Source: Hymenobacter sp. BT188 (GTDB lineage Bacteria; Bacteroidota; Bacteroidia; Cytophagales; Hymenobacteraceae). Taken from it: 64,000 nucleotides of DNA. Numbering within the stretch: the stretch's first letter is position 1; the number at the start of each line of letters is the position of its first letter. Position numbers and translations under genes: made by a program. The notes beneath the pieces were generated by a model. The model saw nothing but the letters and a program-made list of their open reading frames with translations, was not told the DNA's origin and ran no database searches. The stretch lies in the NCBI RefSeq assembly GCF_014333585.1, contig NZ_JACSCW010000002.1:124001-188000 (forward strand), given 5' to 3'. Shown in pieces: positions 25,040 through 33,024 of the stretch.

Positions 25040-25954
25040 CTACAAATGCATCTCGGGCGGAATGGGTAGTTGATACTTTTCGCCAGCACTCAAAAAGTGT
25101 AGGCGCAGGTTGCGGATGGTGAAGGGCGTATCGGGGCTGATTTCGTAAATATTGTTAGTTGTATATTCATTCGCTTCCAGAACGGTAACCAAACCGCTGC
25201 CAATTACTTCAAACTCGTAGCCGTTGCGTACTAATATCGCGGTGTCCTCTTCCAGCCCGAGCCCCATACAGCCAGGGTTGGTAGCGATAATCTGCGCCAT
25301 GCGGGCAATACGACCCCGCGCGATAAAGTGGGTATCAATGGCTACGTCGTGCATAAACTGTAGCCCGGTGGTGATGGATATTTCGCCTTTGCGAAAACCT
25401 GCATCGTTAAGACCCTGATAAATCATGGGCGTAGACAAGGCCGCGGCTCCGGCGCTAGTGCCCCCAATAAGAATCTCATCGTAGGTATAACGCTCCTTCA
25501 GGCGCACCAGCATTTTGGTGCCGCCCAGCAGGCCAGTTATGCGCAGTTGGTCGCCACCTGTAAAGTAGAAGCCAGTCGCTTCATTAATCAAATCGAGCGT
25601 AGCCTCGCTACTGGCATCTTCCCGCTCGCGTACATCCAATACCTGAACCCGTTTGATACCTAATCGGGAAAATATTTTTAAGTAATCTTCTGCAGCTTCC
25701 TTAGGCTCAGTTGAGGCAATGGGTAGCACCAAAATCAGTGGGTCGTTGCCTTTTAGCTCCTCGCAGAAACGCTTGAGAATGCCTTCCGGCGCGAAGTTGA
25801 GGTTTTCAGCTTGGTTAGAGCCCTTTTCGGGCGCTTCCCCTTTGTTTTCGTGGCCACCCACGGCCAGCAACATTCCTTTTGGCGTGGGGCAGGTGTTTCT
25901 GTGAGGCTTCAAAGCCTGCTCCATTGGTGCAGACTTCTTTTTTTTGGTGGGCAT
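25040..25954 (-). CDS. Cyanophycinase-like serine exopeptidase
   Basis: The 304-aa product (start ATG 25954, with a Lys-rich opening PTKKKKSAP) carries GMLLAVGGHENKGE and the nucleophile elbow GGTSAGAAALS of peptidase family S51, plus FYFTGGDQLRITGLL. Cyanophycinase breaks cyanophycin (a poly-Asp backbone with Arg side chains) into beta-Asp-Arg dipeptides. The long frame to 25999 adds an unconserved start. There is no cyanophycin synthetase or isoaspartyl dipeptidase in this window, so the polymer may be made elsewhere in the genome, come from outside, or the substrate may differ. Confidence 0.88.
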   Translation of the reverse strand: MPTKKKKSAPMEQALKPHRNTCPTPKGMLLAVGGHENKGEAPEKGSNQAENLNFAPEGILKRFCEELKGNDPLILVLPIASTEPKEAAEDYLKIFSRLGIKRVQVLDVREREDASSEATLDLINEATGFYFTGGDQLRITGLLGGTKMLVRLKERYTYDEILIGGTSAGAAALSTPMIYQGLNDAGFRKGEISITTGLQFMHDVAIDTHFIARGRIARMAQIIATNPGCMGLGLEEDTAILVRNGYEFEVIGSGLVTVLEANEYTTNNIYEISPDTPFTIRNLRLHFLSAGEKYQLPIPPEMHL

Positions 25955-26379
25955 AATAAGGAGGAAGGAGTAGGAGAGGAGAATGGTAGTAGAGCGCATC
26001 CTGCATGCGTAAATCAGCCTCTTTGAGTTGCGCGCCTTTCCGCCCTTCTTGGCAGCCCCGTAAAAAGGTGGTTGGGGAGCTTTTTTAATTGATTTTTGAT
26101 TAAAGACTGTCAGCCAAACGATTAGATAGGTAATTGGTCTTCAGGATTATAAAGGCTAACTCAACCGTTATTAGTATTTACTCATCTAAAAATACGTACT
26201 ACTCCCATGTAAAATAGGTATGTATTCGGTAGCCCCTCCGGGCTTATTCCCGTTTATTCACTACTACTAAAAAAGCCCCCCAGCGCATGCCAACGTGCGC
26301 GGTGGGTGTAGTATCCACCCTCGCTACCGCAGACTCTATTTAGTAGAGGCCTTTCTGCGCTATGAAAACAACCAAAACT
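25955..26379. other. Intergenic region with partial hairpins
   Basis: About 425 bp without a convincing gene. It contains GCAGCCCC...GGGGAGCTTTTTT at 26054-26085, a terminator-like structure with no plus-strand gene before it, and an unpaired AAAAAAGCCCCCCAG at 26269-26283. The rest is AT-rich. Confidence 0.35.
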
Positions 26380-26431
26380 ACCCTAAACAGCAGCGGCCGC
26401 CAGATATCTGGCGGCCGCTGCTGTTTAGGGT
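26380..26431. terminator. 52-bp perfect palindrome downstream of the first response regulator
   Basis: Every base from 26380 to 26431 pairs with its mirror: ACCCTAAACAGCAGCGGCCG continues to GCCAGAT at the centre, then the exact complement. There is no loop and no T tract after it on the minus strand, but it lies ~15 nt beyond the response-regulator stop, where a terminator or 3'-end stabiliser is expected. Confidence 0.7.
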
Positions 26432-26446
26432 GTATGTCCTTTGGCT

Positions 26447-27094
26447 TTATTCAATTAACCCTTCGCTGACGGCGAACTTGATGAGAGCGGCGGTGTTTTT
26501 GGCCTGGGTTTTCTCGATGATGTTCTGGCGGTGGGTCTCGATGGTGCGCTTGCTGGTGAAGAGCTTGTCGGCAATCTCGGCGTTGGTCAGGCCCTCAGCA
26601 ATGAGGGTGAGCACCTCCAGCTCCCGCTTCGATAGGTCGTTGGCTTTGCGGGTTGCGGCGTCCGGGATTGGGCCACTTAGAGTTACCTGCTGCAGCAGGT
26701 TTAGCCCTATCTCGGTGCACAGGTACTGCCGGCCCGCCGCTACCGTACGGATGGCGTGGGCAATTTCGGCTACGTCGGCATTTTTGAGCACATACCCCGA
26801 AGCACCCGCATTCAGCATCCGCACCACGTAATTGGGGTGGTCGAGCATCGAAAGAATAAGCACTTTTACATCCGGGAAATCACGGCGCAGGTGCGGCATT
26901 GCCCCAAAACCGTCCATAACGGGCATATTCACATCCATCAGCACTACGTCGCAGGGAGTCGTGGCCAGCTTATCCAGCAGCTCCTGACCATTGCTGGCCT
27001 CAGCCGTAATTTCTAATCCAGCATCCTCGGTAAGCAGCGCACGAATTCCATCACGAATGATAGCGTGGTCGTCGGCCAGAATTAATCTAATCAT
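26447..27094 (-). CDS. NarL/FixJ-type response regulator
   Basis: The 215-aa protein has a receiver domain with acidic DD near residues 8-9 (LADDHAIIRDGIRALL), the phosphoacceptor Asp in VVLMDVNMPVMDGF, a Ser/Thr switch (LILSML) and Lys in YVLKNADVAEIA, followed by a LuxR-type helix-turn-helix (SKRELEVLTLIAEGLTNAEI... TSKRTIETHRQNI). No histidine kinase is adjacent, so it is an orphan regulator. It is inverted relative to a paralogue at 27719. The DNA for the HTH module is nearly identical in the two genes, while the receiver domains differ widely. Confidence 0.95.
   Translation of the reverse strand: MIRLILADDHAIIRDGIRALLTEDAGLEITAEASNGQELLDKLATTPCDVVLMDVNMPVMDGFGAMPHLRRDFPDVKVLILSMLDHPNYVVRMLNAGASGYVLKNADVAEIAHAIRTVAAGRQYLCTEIGLNLLQQVTLSGPIPDAATRKANDLSKRELEVLTLIAEGLTNAEIADKLFTSKRTIETHRQNIIEKTQAKNTAALIKFAVSEGLIE
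26487..26634 (-). repeat. Near-identical HTH-coding tract, copy 1
   Basis: This ~148-bp minus-strand tract matches 28179-28326 on the plus strand at all but one base (a silent T/C), reading TATCGAAGCGGGAGCTGGAG at its start. The sequence on either side diverges at once. Copies are 1.5 kb apart in inverted orientation. Confidence 0.9.
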
Positions 27095-27718
27095 AATACA
27101 ATAGCATAGTTGGCAAACAAGGCCAGTGAGGGAGAACTATTCAGGCACAACGTCAACTACGGTAAAATCGGTCCTTTGCAAAGGAAGTGAGTTTGATGAA
27201 TAGGAACTTAAATGTACCATTTAGGCTCCAGAAACGGAGGCAGACGAAACCAACTATGAAGCGATGTATCACTGCAAAAATGCCCCCAATGGCTTGTGTT
27301 TCCTTGGGTATCTACTTACTCACTAATCAGTTTAAGCGTTGTCTTTGGCAGTGTCTTTTTAGCTGTGCCAAAACGTTTTAAGCTAGCAAATGTTTCGGCC
27401 CATATACTGAATCGCTTGCTTATAAGCCGGTAAAAGCCCCCCAGCGGCGAGCAAGCATTATGCGGCTGTGCCCGTTTCGATGACTAGGCGAGTGGAGAAG
27501 AAAAAGCTCTGATTATTTATGCGGGTGTATCACAAGTCAATAACCTGCACTAAACTGATTAGCTTGCGGCAGCTATAAGGTTTTGGCAACCAAAATTGAT
27601 TGCTTAGGCCGGGGCGTTTTTTTTGTTGAGGCTTGTTGCAAAAAACCGGGGGCAACGCTTAAACAACACTGATTCATTCCGGTTAACAGTTGCGCTCTAA
27701 TTAGCCTATTTACTATTC
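27095..27718. other. Intergenic region between the two divergent response regulators
   Basis: About 620 bp that should hold the promoters of both regulators. An unpaired AAAAGCCCCCCAG lies at 27432-27444. I found no exact -7 consensus near either ATG, no convincing ORF and no RNA gene. Confidence 0.35.
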
Positions 27719-28369
27719 ATGATCCGCATCATTCTTATAGATGATCATGCCATTATCCGCGACGGCATCCGCTCCTTACTCCGCGAAGAACCCGGAATAG
27801 AGGTAGTAGGGGAGGCCGGCAGCGGCGAGGAATTGCTAAATACCTTGGCTACCACTCCCTGCGATGTGGTCGTGCTTGATCTGAACATGCCCGGCACCGA
27901 TGGTTTTGCCACGATTCCGCAGCTGCGCCAGCACTATCCCGAGGTGCGTATTCTGGTGCTGTCGATGCTGGATAATGAGCGCTACGTGGCCCAGGCCATC
28001 GACTTGGGCGCTTCGGGCTATGCCCTCAAAAGTACCGGTCGCGCCGAGCTGCTCTATGCCATTAAGACCGTAGCAGCGGGGCGGCCTTATCTGTGCACCA
28101 TTATTGGGCTGGCACTGCTGCGGAAGATGCACTCCCTGGAGTCGCCTAATGGTGCTACTGCCCGAGCCGCCAGCGGCTTATCGAAGCGGGAGCTGGAGGT
28201 GCTCACCCTCATTGCCGAGGGCCTGACCAACGCCGAGATTGCCGACAAGCTCTTCACCAGCAAGCGCACCATCGAGACCCACCGCCAGAACATCATCGAG
28301 AAAACCCAGGCCAAAAACACCGCCGCCCTCATCAAATACGCTGTGAGTCAGGGCATGCTGACCGATTAA
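27719..28369 (+). CDS. NarL/FixJ-type response regulator (paralogue)
   Basis: The 216-aa protein has IDDHAIIRDGIRSLL at the start, the phosphoacceptor Asp in VVLDLNMPGTDGF, LVLSMLDN and YALKSTGRAELL in the receiver, then the LuxR-type HTH (SKRELEVLTLIAEGLTNAEI). Receiver identity to the 26447 gene is about half by eye, whereas the HTH is essentially identical in protein and DNA. Both proteins therefore probably recognise the same or very similar operators but listen to different inputs. No kinase gene is nearby. A long hairpin follows the stop codon. Confidence 0.95.
   Translation: MIRIILIDDHAIIRDGIRSLLREEPGIEVVGEAGSGEELLNTLATTPCDVVVLDLNMPGTDGFATIPQLRQHYPEVRILVLSMLDNERYVAQAIDLGASGYALKSTGRAELLYAIKTVAAGRPYLCTIIGLALLRKMHSLESPNGATARAASGLSKRELEVLTLIAEGLTNAEIADKLFTSKRTIETHRQNIIEKTQAKNTAALIKYAVSQGMLTD
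28179..28326 (+). repeat. Near-identical HTH-coding tract, copy 2
   Basis: Plus-strand partner of 26487-26634; ~147 of 148 bases match. The tract begins 4 codons before SKRELE and ends within the KNTAAL codons. Confidence 0.9.
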
Positions 28370-28382
28370 AAAGCCCCCAGCA

Positions 28383-28439
28383 CAGACTTTACACAGAAAC
28401 GACCCTTCCAGTGGAAAGGTCGTTTCTGTGTAAAGTCTG
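28383..28439. terminator. Long-stem hairpin after the second response regulator
   Basis: CAGACTTTACACAGAAACGA and its complement form a stem of about 22 bp, extended after one mismatch by CTTCC/GGAAA to a 3-nt loop. No T tract follows on the plus strand. It mirrors the position of the perfect palindrome after the first regulator. Confidence 0.7.
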
Positions 28440-28541
28440 AAGTACCAGCGATTTGTTGATAAGCAGGTTGGCTGCCGACCTCACAAAACGCCTTCGTGCC
28501 ATTGGTGACGTTGGATGGTAAAACCTGAATGAGAAATCCGC

Positions 28542-29270
28542 TCACAGCTTATCCTGCCGGATAAGCCCCCGATATATTTGCAGCAGCCGCTGCTGCGGCA
28601 GCCCCAGCCAATAAAGCATTGTGAGGAGTGAAAACACGGCCTGTAGCCGAAAAACGCCGTTCTGCAGGTATTTGCGGGCGGAAGTGGTAACCGTGCCGGG
28701 CAGCACCCGAAACGACCCATACCGCCGCAGCCGCCGCACTATTTCCTGGTCTTCCAGCATGATCATGTGCGTGCGGTAGCCCCCGGCTCGCTCAAATACC
28801 GCTCGTTGCACAAATAGGCTCTGGTCGCCGAACCGTACGGCGTCGACATCAAAGCGCGTAAACCAGCCGCTCAGCCGCAGAAACCAGTGCGGCTGATTGA
28901 AGGCTAAGCGGTAGCAGCCGCTGCTGTAGCCATTCGGTCCCAGCGCGAGCCGGATATCGGCCAGAAAACTAGGCGGCGGATATGTGTCGGCGTGTAGGAA
29001 GTAAAGAATTTGCCCCCCAGCTGCGGCTGCCCCATAGTTAAGCTGGGCCGCGCGCCCTTTCTGCGGACAAAGCACCACGCGTACGCCTGCTTGCCGCGCC
29101 AAAGCGGCCGTATCATCGGTGCTGTGCCCATCCACCACAATGATTTCTGCACCAGTATCCGGCCCGCATATCGCGCTCAGATATGTCAGCAGCTCTCCTA
29201 TGCAGTCTGCTTCGTTGAACGTGGGAATGATGATGCTGACGGTATCGGGAGCAGATGAACCGTGAATCAT
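28542..29270 (-). CDS. Family 2 glycosyltransferase (TIGR04283-like)
   Basis: From ATG 29270 the 242-aa product has the GT-A start VSIIIPTFNEADCIGELL, the VVDGHSTDDT motif, GRAAQLNYGAAAA and the DxD-like LHADTYPPPSF, followed by GGYRTHMIMLEDQEI. This pattern is that of the rSAM/selenodomain-associated transferase 2 group. It probably adds a sugar from a nucleotide donor at the membrane; the partner genes usual for that group are not seen here. A GTG at 29285 would add five residues and is less likely. A G6C motif lies at 29012. Confidence 0.87.
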   Translation of the reverse strand: MIHGSSAPDTVSIIIPTFNEADCIGELLTYLSAICGPDTGAEIIVVDGHSTDDTAALARQAGVRVVLCPQKGRAAQLNYGAAAAGGQILYFLHADTYPPPSFLADIRLALGPNGYSSGCYRLAFNQPHWFLRLSGWFTRFDVDAVRFGDQSLFVQRAVFERAGGYRTHMIMLEDQEIVRRLRRYGSFRVLPGTVTTSARKYLQNGVFRLQAVFSLLTMLYWLGLPQQRLLQIYRGLIRQDKL

Positions 29271-29658
29271 GGCGGGCCTAGGCACGGGTTAGCTGGTAGC
29301 TTATGCTTTAGGGAATGAGTGATGAAATATACCCCTTGCCTGACATCGGCCCGCTGCAGCTATCTTAATAGTAACCGTTTTCCATAAAAAGGACCGGATT
29401 AGATAGTATTTTGTTATAAATAATATTGAAATATTATAAAAAATATGATAGCTTCATTCATAGCTTGAAAACTTGGTTTCTAGTGCATTAGTACTAGCCA
29501 GCAGTAGTGCCTCTTAACTATATATGAGGATCTTGGGAGGGTAAATGAATACGGATATTTGATTGTAAGTAGTTGAAATATAACAGACTAAATGGTCTGT
29601 TTGTCCGCGTATGTTCTAGGTCTATTGGCGCGCTTTCCAATATTTATCCACGGCTCCT
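29271..29658. other. AT-rich intergenic region between divergent genes
   Basis: About 390 bp, especially AT-rich at 29390-29470 and 29510-29600. It should contain promoters for both flanking genes, but no exact TAnnTTTG with -33 partner was found. No RNA gene or repeat seen. Confidence 0.35.
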
Positions 29659-31377
29659 ATGTCTACTGCTATACTCTATATACGGCGAGCTATCAAATGG
29701 CTGGCTGGTCTCCCTCTCTTATTGGATCTGCGCTGTAGACCAGCACAGTTGGTTCTGGGAATTATAGTGTTGCTGCTGCCTGTTTATACATCCTCAGCTC
29801 AAAACCTTTCGGGCTCAGGCAACAAGCTCACCTTCAATGGCCTGAATACACATATCAACTGTGGGACCAGCAACCGCGGCATTACCCAACGCGTGACGGT
29901 GGAGGCTTGGATTCGCACCACTAGCAGCGGCAACCAATGGGTTGCCAGCAAACACCTGAATTCCTTAACAGAGAAGAAAGGCTTTCACCTGTACACAACT
30001 AATGGACAGCTTTACTTTAATGGGTACACCAGCGGGGGAATATCTGTATCATCAGGGGCCTCGACTACGCGGGTGAATGATGGTCGCTGGCATCATGTAG
30101 TCGGGGTCTGCAATCTGAACACTTGGCAGGTCTATGTCGACGGGGTGCTGGAAAACAATGCGACCTATCCGTTTCTGACGGCAGATTTGGCCACGAGTTC
30201 AGCCCTGGCTATTGGCGTATACATCGTTCAATCGGAAAACCTGTTTGTGGGTGATATTGATGAAGTCCGGGTGTGGCGCACGGCCCTGACCCAGGACCAG
30301 ATTCGGGCGAATATGTGCCGCAAGATTTCGCCGGTGCCTGACGAGTTAGTGGCCTATTATTCCTTCGATCAAAGGGTAGGTGCGGTTGCTATTGACAAAG
30401 GCAGCGACCCAACTAACGGTAGACTGATCAACTTCAATAACGACGCTTGGCAACCCTCTGGGGCCGCCATTGGTGATGCCAGCACCTATGCCTACGGCCC
30501 CGATCTGCGTACCAGGCGCCTGGGACTGGCAGCAAGCAATGGCGACTCGGCTATTGTGACCAACATCACAACCCAAACGAATGGGGTGCAGCTTTACGCC
30601 GTAAATGAGAAACCAAGCGAAGGACCAACGGAAGGCACTAGCGCCGACGTGTACTTTGGCGTATTTAGCCGGGGCAATTCCGGCACCTATGACTTTCGGC
30701 TTCGACCGGCCAATGGCTTGAGCGGCTCAACTATCTATACTCGGCCTGCAAATGATGGGATGTGGTCAGCCACTACAGCCACGCCTACGCCTATTTCTCT
30801 GCTGCTTGTCCAGCAGCGTTACCGCGCTGAATATATGCAGGCCAACGTGCCGCTACCAGTAGAGCTGACTGCCTTCTCCGCTCGTCGTACCGGCCCGCTG
30901 ACGGTGGCTCTGGCCTGGCAGACGGCCTCGGAGCAGAACAGCGCCGACTTCACCGTGGAGCAGGCCCCGGACGGCCACACCTTCAGCTCATTGGGCAGCG
31001 TAGCCGGACAGGGTACCAGTAGTCGACCCCACGCTTATACATTCACTGCCTATCCCGCGCCGCATGCAGCCTACTACCGGCTGGTACAGCGCGACGTGGA
31101 TGGTACACTGGCTTACTCGCCTGTCGTATTTGTTGGGGCTGCCGATGACGCTCCCGCTGTGGCTTTGCAGCTCGTGCCTAATCCGGCCCATGACCAGGTG
31201 CGGCTGCCTGAGCTAGGCCCTACCGCGACGCTCCAACTGGTGGATGGGTTGGGTCGACTGGTGCGTACGGGTACGGGTGCGTTGCTTTCTCTGCGGGGAA
31301 TAACGCCGGGTCTTTATATGCTGCAAGCTGCCAGGCCTGGTCATCCCCCGCGCACGGCCCGCCTGCTCGTAGAGTAA
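29659..31377 (+). CDS. Secreted LamG-domain protein with T9SS type A sorting domain
   Basis: The 572-aa product has a long N-terminal region with a hydrophobic segment (LGIIVLLLPVYTSSAQ, residues ~33-48, cleavage after SAQ), a LamG/concanavalin-like domain (NGLNTHINCG...VEAWIRTT...GRWHHVVGV...VYVDG...GDIDEVRVWRTAL, ~55-220), a middle region, a VPLPVELTAFSARRTG segment typical of Cytophagales surface proteins, and a C-terminal sorting domain (LQLVPNPAHDQVRL...GITPGLYML). It is predicted to be exported by T9SS and to bind a polysaccharide or protein at the cell surface. The true start could be downstream of 29659. Confidence 0.88.
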   Translation: MSTAILYIRRAIKWLAGLPLLLDLRCRPAQLVLGIIVLLLPVYTSSAQNLSGSGNKLTFNGLNTHINCGTSNRGITQRVTVEAWIRTTSSGNQWVASKHLNSLTEKKGFHLYTTNGQLYFNGYTSGGISVSSGASTTRVNDGRWHHVVGVCNLNTWQVYVDGVLENNATYPFLTADLATSSALAIGVYIVQSENLFVGDIDEVRVWRTALTQDQIRANMCRKISPVPDELVAYYSFDQRVGAVAIDKGSDPTNGRLINFNNDAWQPSGAAIGDASTYAYGPDLRTRRLGLAASNGDSAIVTNITTQTNGVQLYAVNEKPSEGPTEGTSADVYFGVFSRGNSGTYDFRLRPANGLSGSTIYTRPANDGMWSATTATPTPISLLLVQQRYRAEYMQANVPLPVELTAFSARRTGPLTVALAWQTASEQNSADFTVEQAPDGHTFSSLGSVAGQGTSSRPHAYTFTAYPAPHAAYYRLVQRDVDGTLAYSPVVFVGAADDAPAVALQLVPNPAHDQVRLPELGPTATLQLVDGLGRLVRTGTGALLSLRGITPGLYMLQAARPGHPPRTARLLVE

Positions 31378-31524
31378 GACCATAAGCGGTATTTCCTCAA
31401 TCACCCGTTGTCTTCACAAAACGAATAATGCTTTTAGGCTAAGTCATTGAAAAGAAGCGACGGCAAGGTCGTCTGGCAGATTCCTTACAAAGCCTTGATC
31501 TTCTGCATTGTGGTAATAAAAGCC

Positions 31525-31557
31525 AAAACCCGTTTTCTAATTTAGAAAACGGGTTTT
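31525..31557. terminator. Terminator, probably for the tRNA (minus) and LamG gene (plus)
   Basis: AAAACCCGTTTTCTAA pairs perfectly with TTAGAAAACGGGTTTT around a single base (effective loop ~5 nt), giving a bidirectional terminator. It lies 5 nt past the 3' end of the tRNA. Confidence 0.85.
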
Positions 31558-31561
31558 TATG

Positions 31562-31633
31562 TGGCCCCGGCGAGAATCGAACTCACATCTAAAGTTTAGG
31601 AAACCCTTATTCTATCCGTTGAACTACGGGGCC
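31562..31633 (-). tRNA. tRNA-Arg (anticodon CCU)
   Basis: On the minus strand a 72-nt cloverleaf forms: acceptor GGCCCCG / CGGGGCC, D arm GTTC/GAAT, anticodon stem AGGGT / ACTTT (with G-T pairs) around loop TTCCTAA, giving anticodon CCT, and T arm TGAGT-TCGATTC-TCGCC region. The discriminator is A and CCA is not encoded. A consensus promoter lies just upstream and a strong terminator just downstream. It decodes AGG, a rare Arg codon in GC-rich genomes. Confidence 0.95.
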
Positions 31634-31648
31634 AGATGCGTGTGGGGG

Positions 31649-31681
31649 CAAAGGTAGCCCCAAACCATCGGCTCAGCCAAA
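31649..31681 (-). promoter_or_regulatory. Consensus promoter of the tRNA
   Basis: On the minus strand, TTTG (31678-31681), 21 nt, then TACCTTTG (31649-31656), both boxes exact for the Bacteroidota consensus. The tRNA 5' end is 16 nt downstream of the -7 box. Confidence 0.8.
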
Positions 31682-31760
31682 CCCGGTGCTGGGGTGCCTG
31701 CGTATAGGCGGCAGGCGTGGCGAGTGTTGCGCCGTTCGTTTTAAGGTTTTTGGTTATAGT

Positions 31761-32942
31761 ATGGGCTTACTGGAGGATTTGCACGCGTCGCGACGGGCAG
31801 CAGGCAGCGGGCGAAAATTGCCCCCCGGTGCCGACGACGATGGGATGCAGCCGGCCCTGCTGTTTATTCCGGATATCAGCGGCTTCACGCGCTTCATTGA
31901 AGCCTCGGAAAGCCCCCAGGCCCCTTTTTTGATTGCCGATCTGCTCGAAATCCTTATCGAGGCGAATACACTTGATATGGAAGTGTCGGAGATTCAGGGC
32001 GATGCTATTCTGTTTTATCGGTTGGGGCCGCCGCCGCCGGTGCAGGAGTTGGTAGCGCAGTGTCGCCGCATCTTCCTCGACTTTCAGAATTACCTGCGTC
32101 TGGTGGAGCGCGACAACGCCTCCGAACTAGGTGCTGCGCTGCGGGACAACGATCTGACCCTGAAGATAGTAGTGCACTATGGCCGGGTGAACGTGGCGCA
32201 CATTCGGGAATTTACCAAGCTAATGGGCCGCGACGTTATTGTGGTGCATCGCCTGCTTAAGAACAATATCAGCGGCGGCGAGTACCTGCTGCTGTCGGAG
32301 GGATACCTGAAAACGCAGAGCCTTACTGACCTGAAGCGCAGTTTTTCCTGGACGCGCCTGCTGGGGGGCAAAACCACCTACGAATATCTCGGCGACATCA
32401 ACTACCGCTACGCCCACCTCACGCCCCTGCGCCTGTTGCTCAACGGGCATCACTCGCCCGATGGAGCGCCCAGTGGCCGCGGCAATTCGCTCAAGGTGCG
32501 CCATGCTGTGCGTGTGCCCGCGGCTTACGCCCTGCGGCTGGTGCGCAATCTGCGCTTGCGCTACAGATGGCTGGAAGGCGGCACCGCGGTATACTACGAC
32601 CTCAGCAAAGCCGACCGCCTAGGCACCAGCTACAAGGTGGATATCAACAAGGGGCAGATCGACTTTCAGACGGTGCAGAGCTTCCAGGGCGAGGAGCGCA
32701 TCGAGTACGTAGAGAAAATCTCGCACTTCCGGCTTTTCCCTAACTCCTTGCTATTCTTCTTCATTGAAGCCGTGGACGAGCGTTCCTGCCTCATTACCCT
32801 CGATTTTCGCTACGGCTACGTAGCTAGCCCGCACCCTCTGATTCGCTTTGGCCAACTCCGCCGCGTACACCGCTTCTGGGGCCGCTCTCTTCGTAATCTG
32901 GTTGCTTTGGGCGAGCGAATGGCCAGGGTGTCAGTCAAATAG
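31761..32942 (+). CDS. DUF2652 protein, class III nucleotide-cyclase-like
   Basis: Starting at ATG 31761 the protein is 393 aa; the longer frame to 31686 would overlap the tRNA promoter. The N-terminal half follows the class III adenylate/guanylate cyclase pattern: LFIPDISGFTRFI (metal-binding Asp and GFT as in DIxGFT), EIQGDAILFY (second metal site), LKIVVHYGRV, and a VIVVHRLLKN segment where cyclases have VNxAxRL: the transition-state Arg is present but the usual Asn is Ile. The C-terminal half is a SRPBCC-like or unknown region. I therefore read it as a cyclase homologue, possibly active with altered specificity. It converges on the HD-PycTM gene across a shared terminator. Confidence 0.75.
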   Translation: MGLLEDLHASRRAAGSGRKLPPGADDDGMQPALLFIPDISGFTRFIEASESPQAPFLIADLLEILIEANTLDMEVSEIQGDAILFYRLGPPPPVQELVAQCRRIFLDFQNYLRLVERDNASELGAALRDNDLTLKIVVHYGRVNVAHIREFTKLMGRDVIVVHRLLKNNISGGEYLLLSEGYLKTQSLTDLKRSFSWTRLLGGKTTYEYLGDINYRYAHLTPLRLLLNGHHSPDGAPSGRGNSLKVRHAVRVPAAYALRLVRNLRLRYRWLEGGTAVYYDLSKADRLGTSYKVDINKGQIDFQTVQSFQGEERIEYVEKISHFRLFPNSLLFFFIEAVDERSCLITLDFRYGYVASPHPLIRFGQLRRVHRFWGRSLRNLVALGERMARVSVK

Positions 32943-32952
32943 CTGTGTTCTT

Positions 32953-33019
32953 ACATCTTACACCAACAAAAAAGCCCCCCAGACTCAATCTGGGGGGCTT
33001 TTTTGTTGGTGTAAGATGT
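32953..33019. terminator. Bidirectional terminator with 31-bp perfect stem
   Basis: ACATCTTACACCAACAAAAA continues into AGCCCCCCAGA; a 5-nt loop CTCAA follows, then the exact complement to 33019. It contains an inverted pair of the G6C motif and ends both convergent genes (DUF2652 and HD-PycTM). Confidence 0.92.
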
Positions 33020-33024
33020 CGGCT

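Noticed and set aside
27187..27381. A 64-codon plus frame between the two response regulators
   Set aside because: Codon use is atypical, no signal or domain, and it spans likely promoter DNA.
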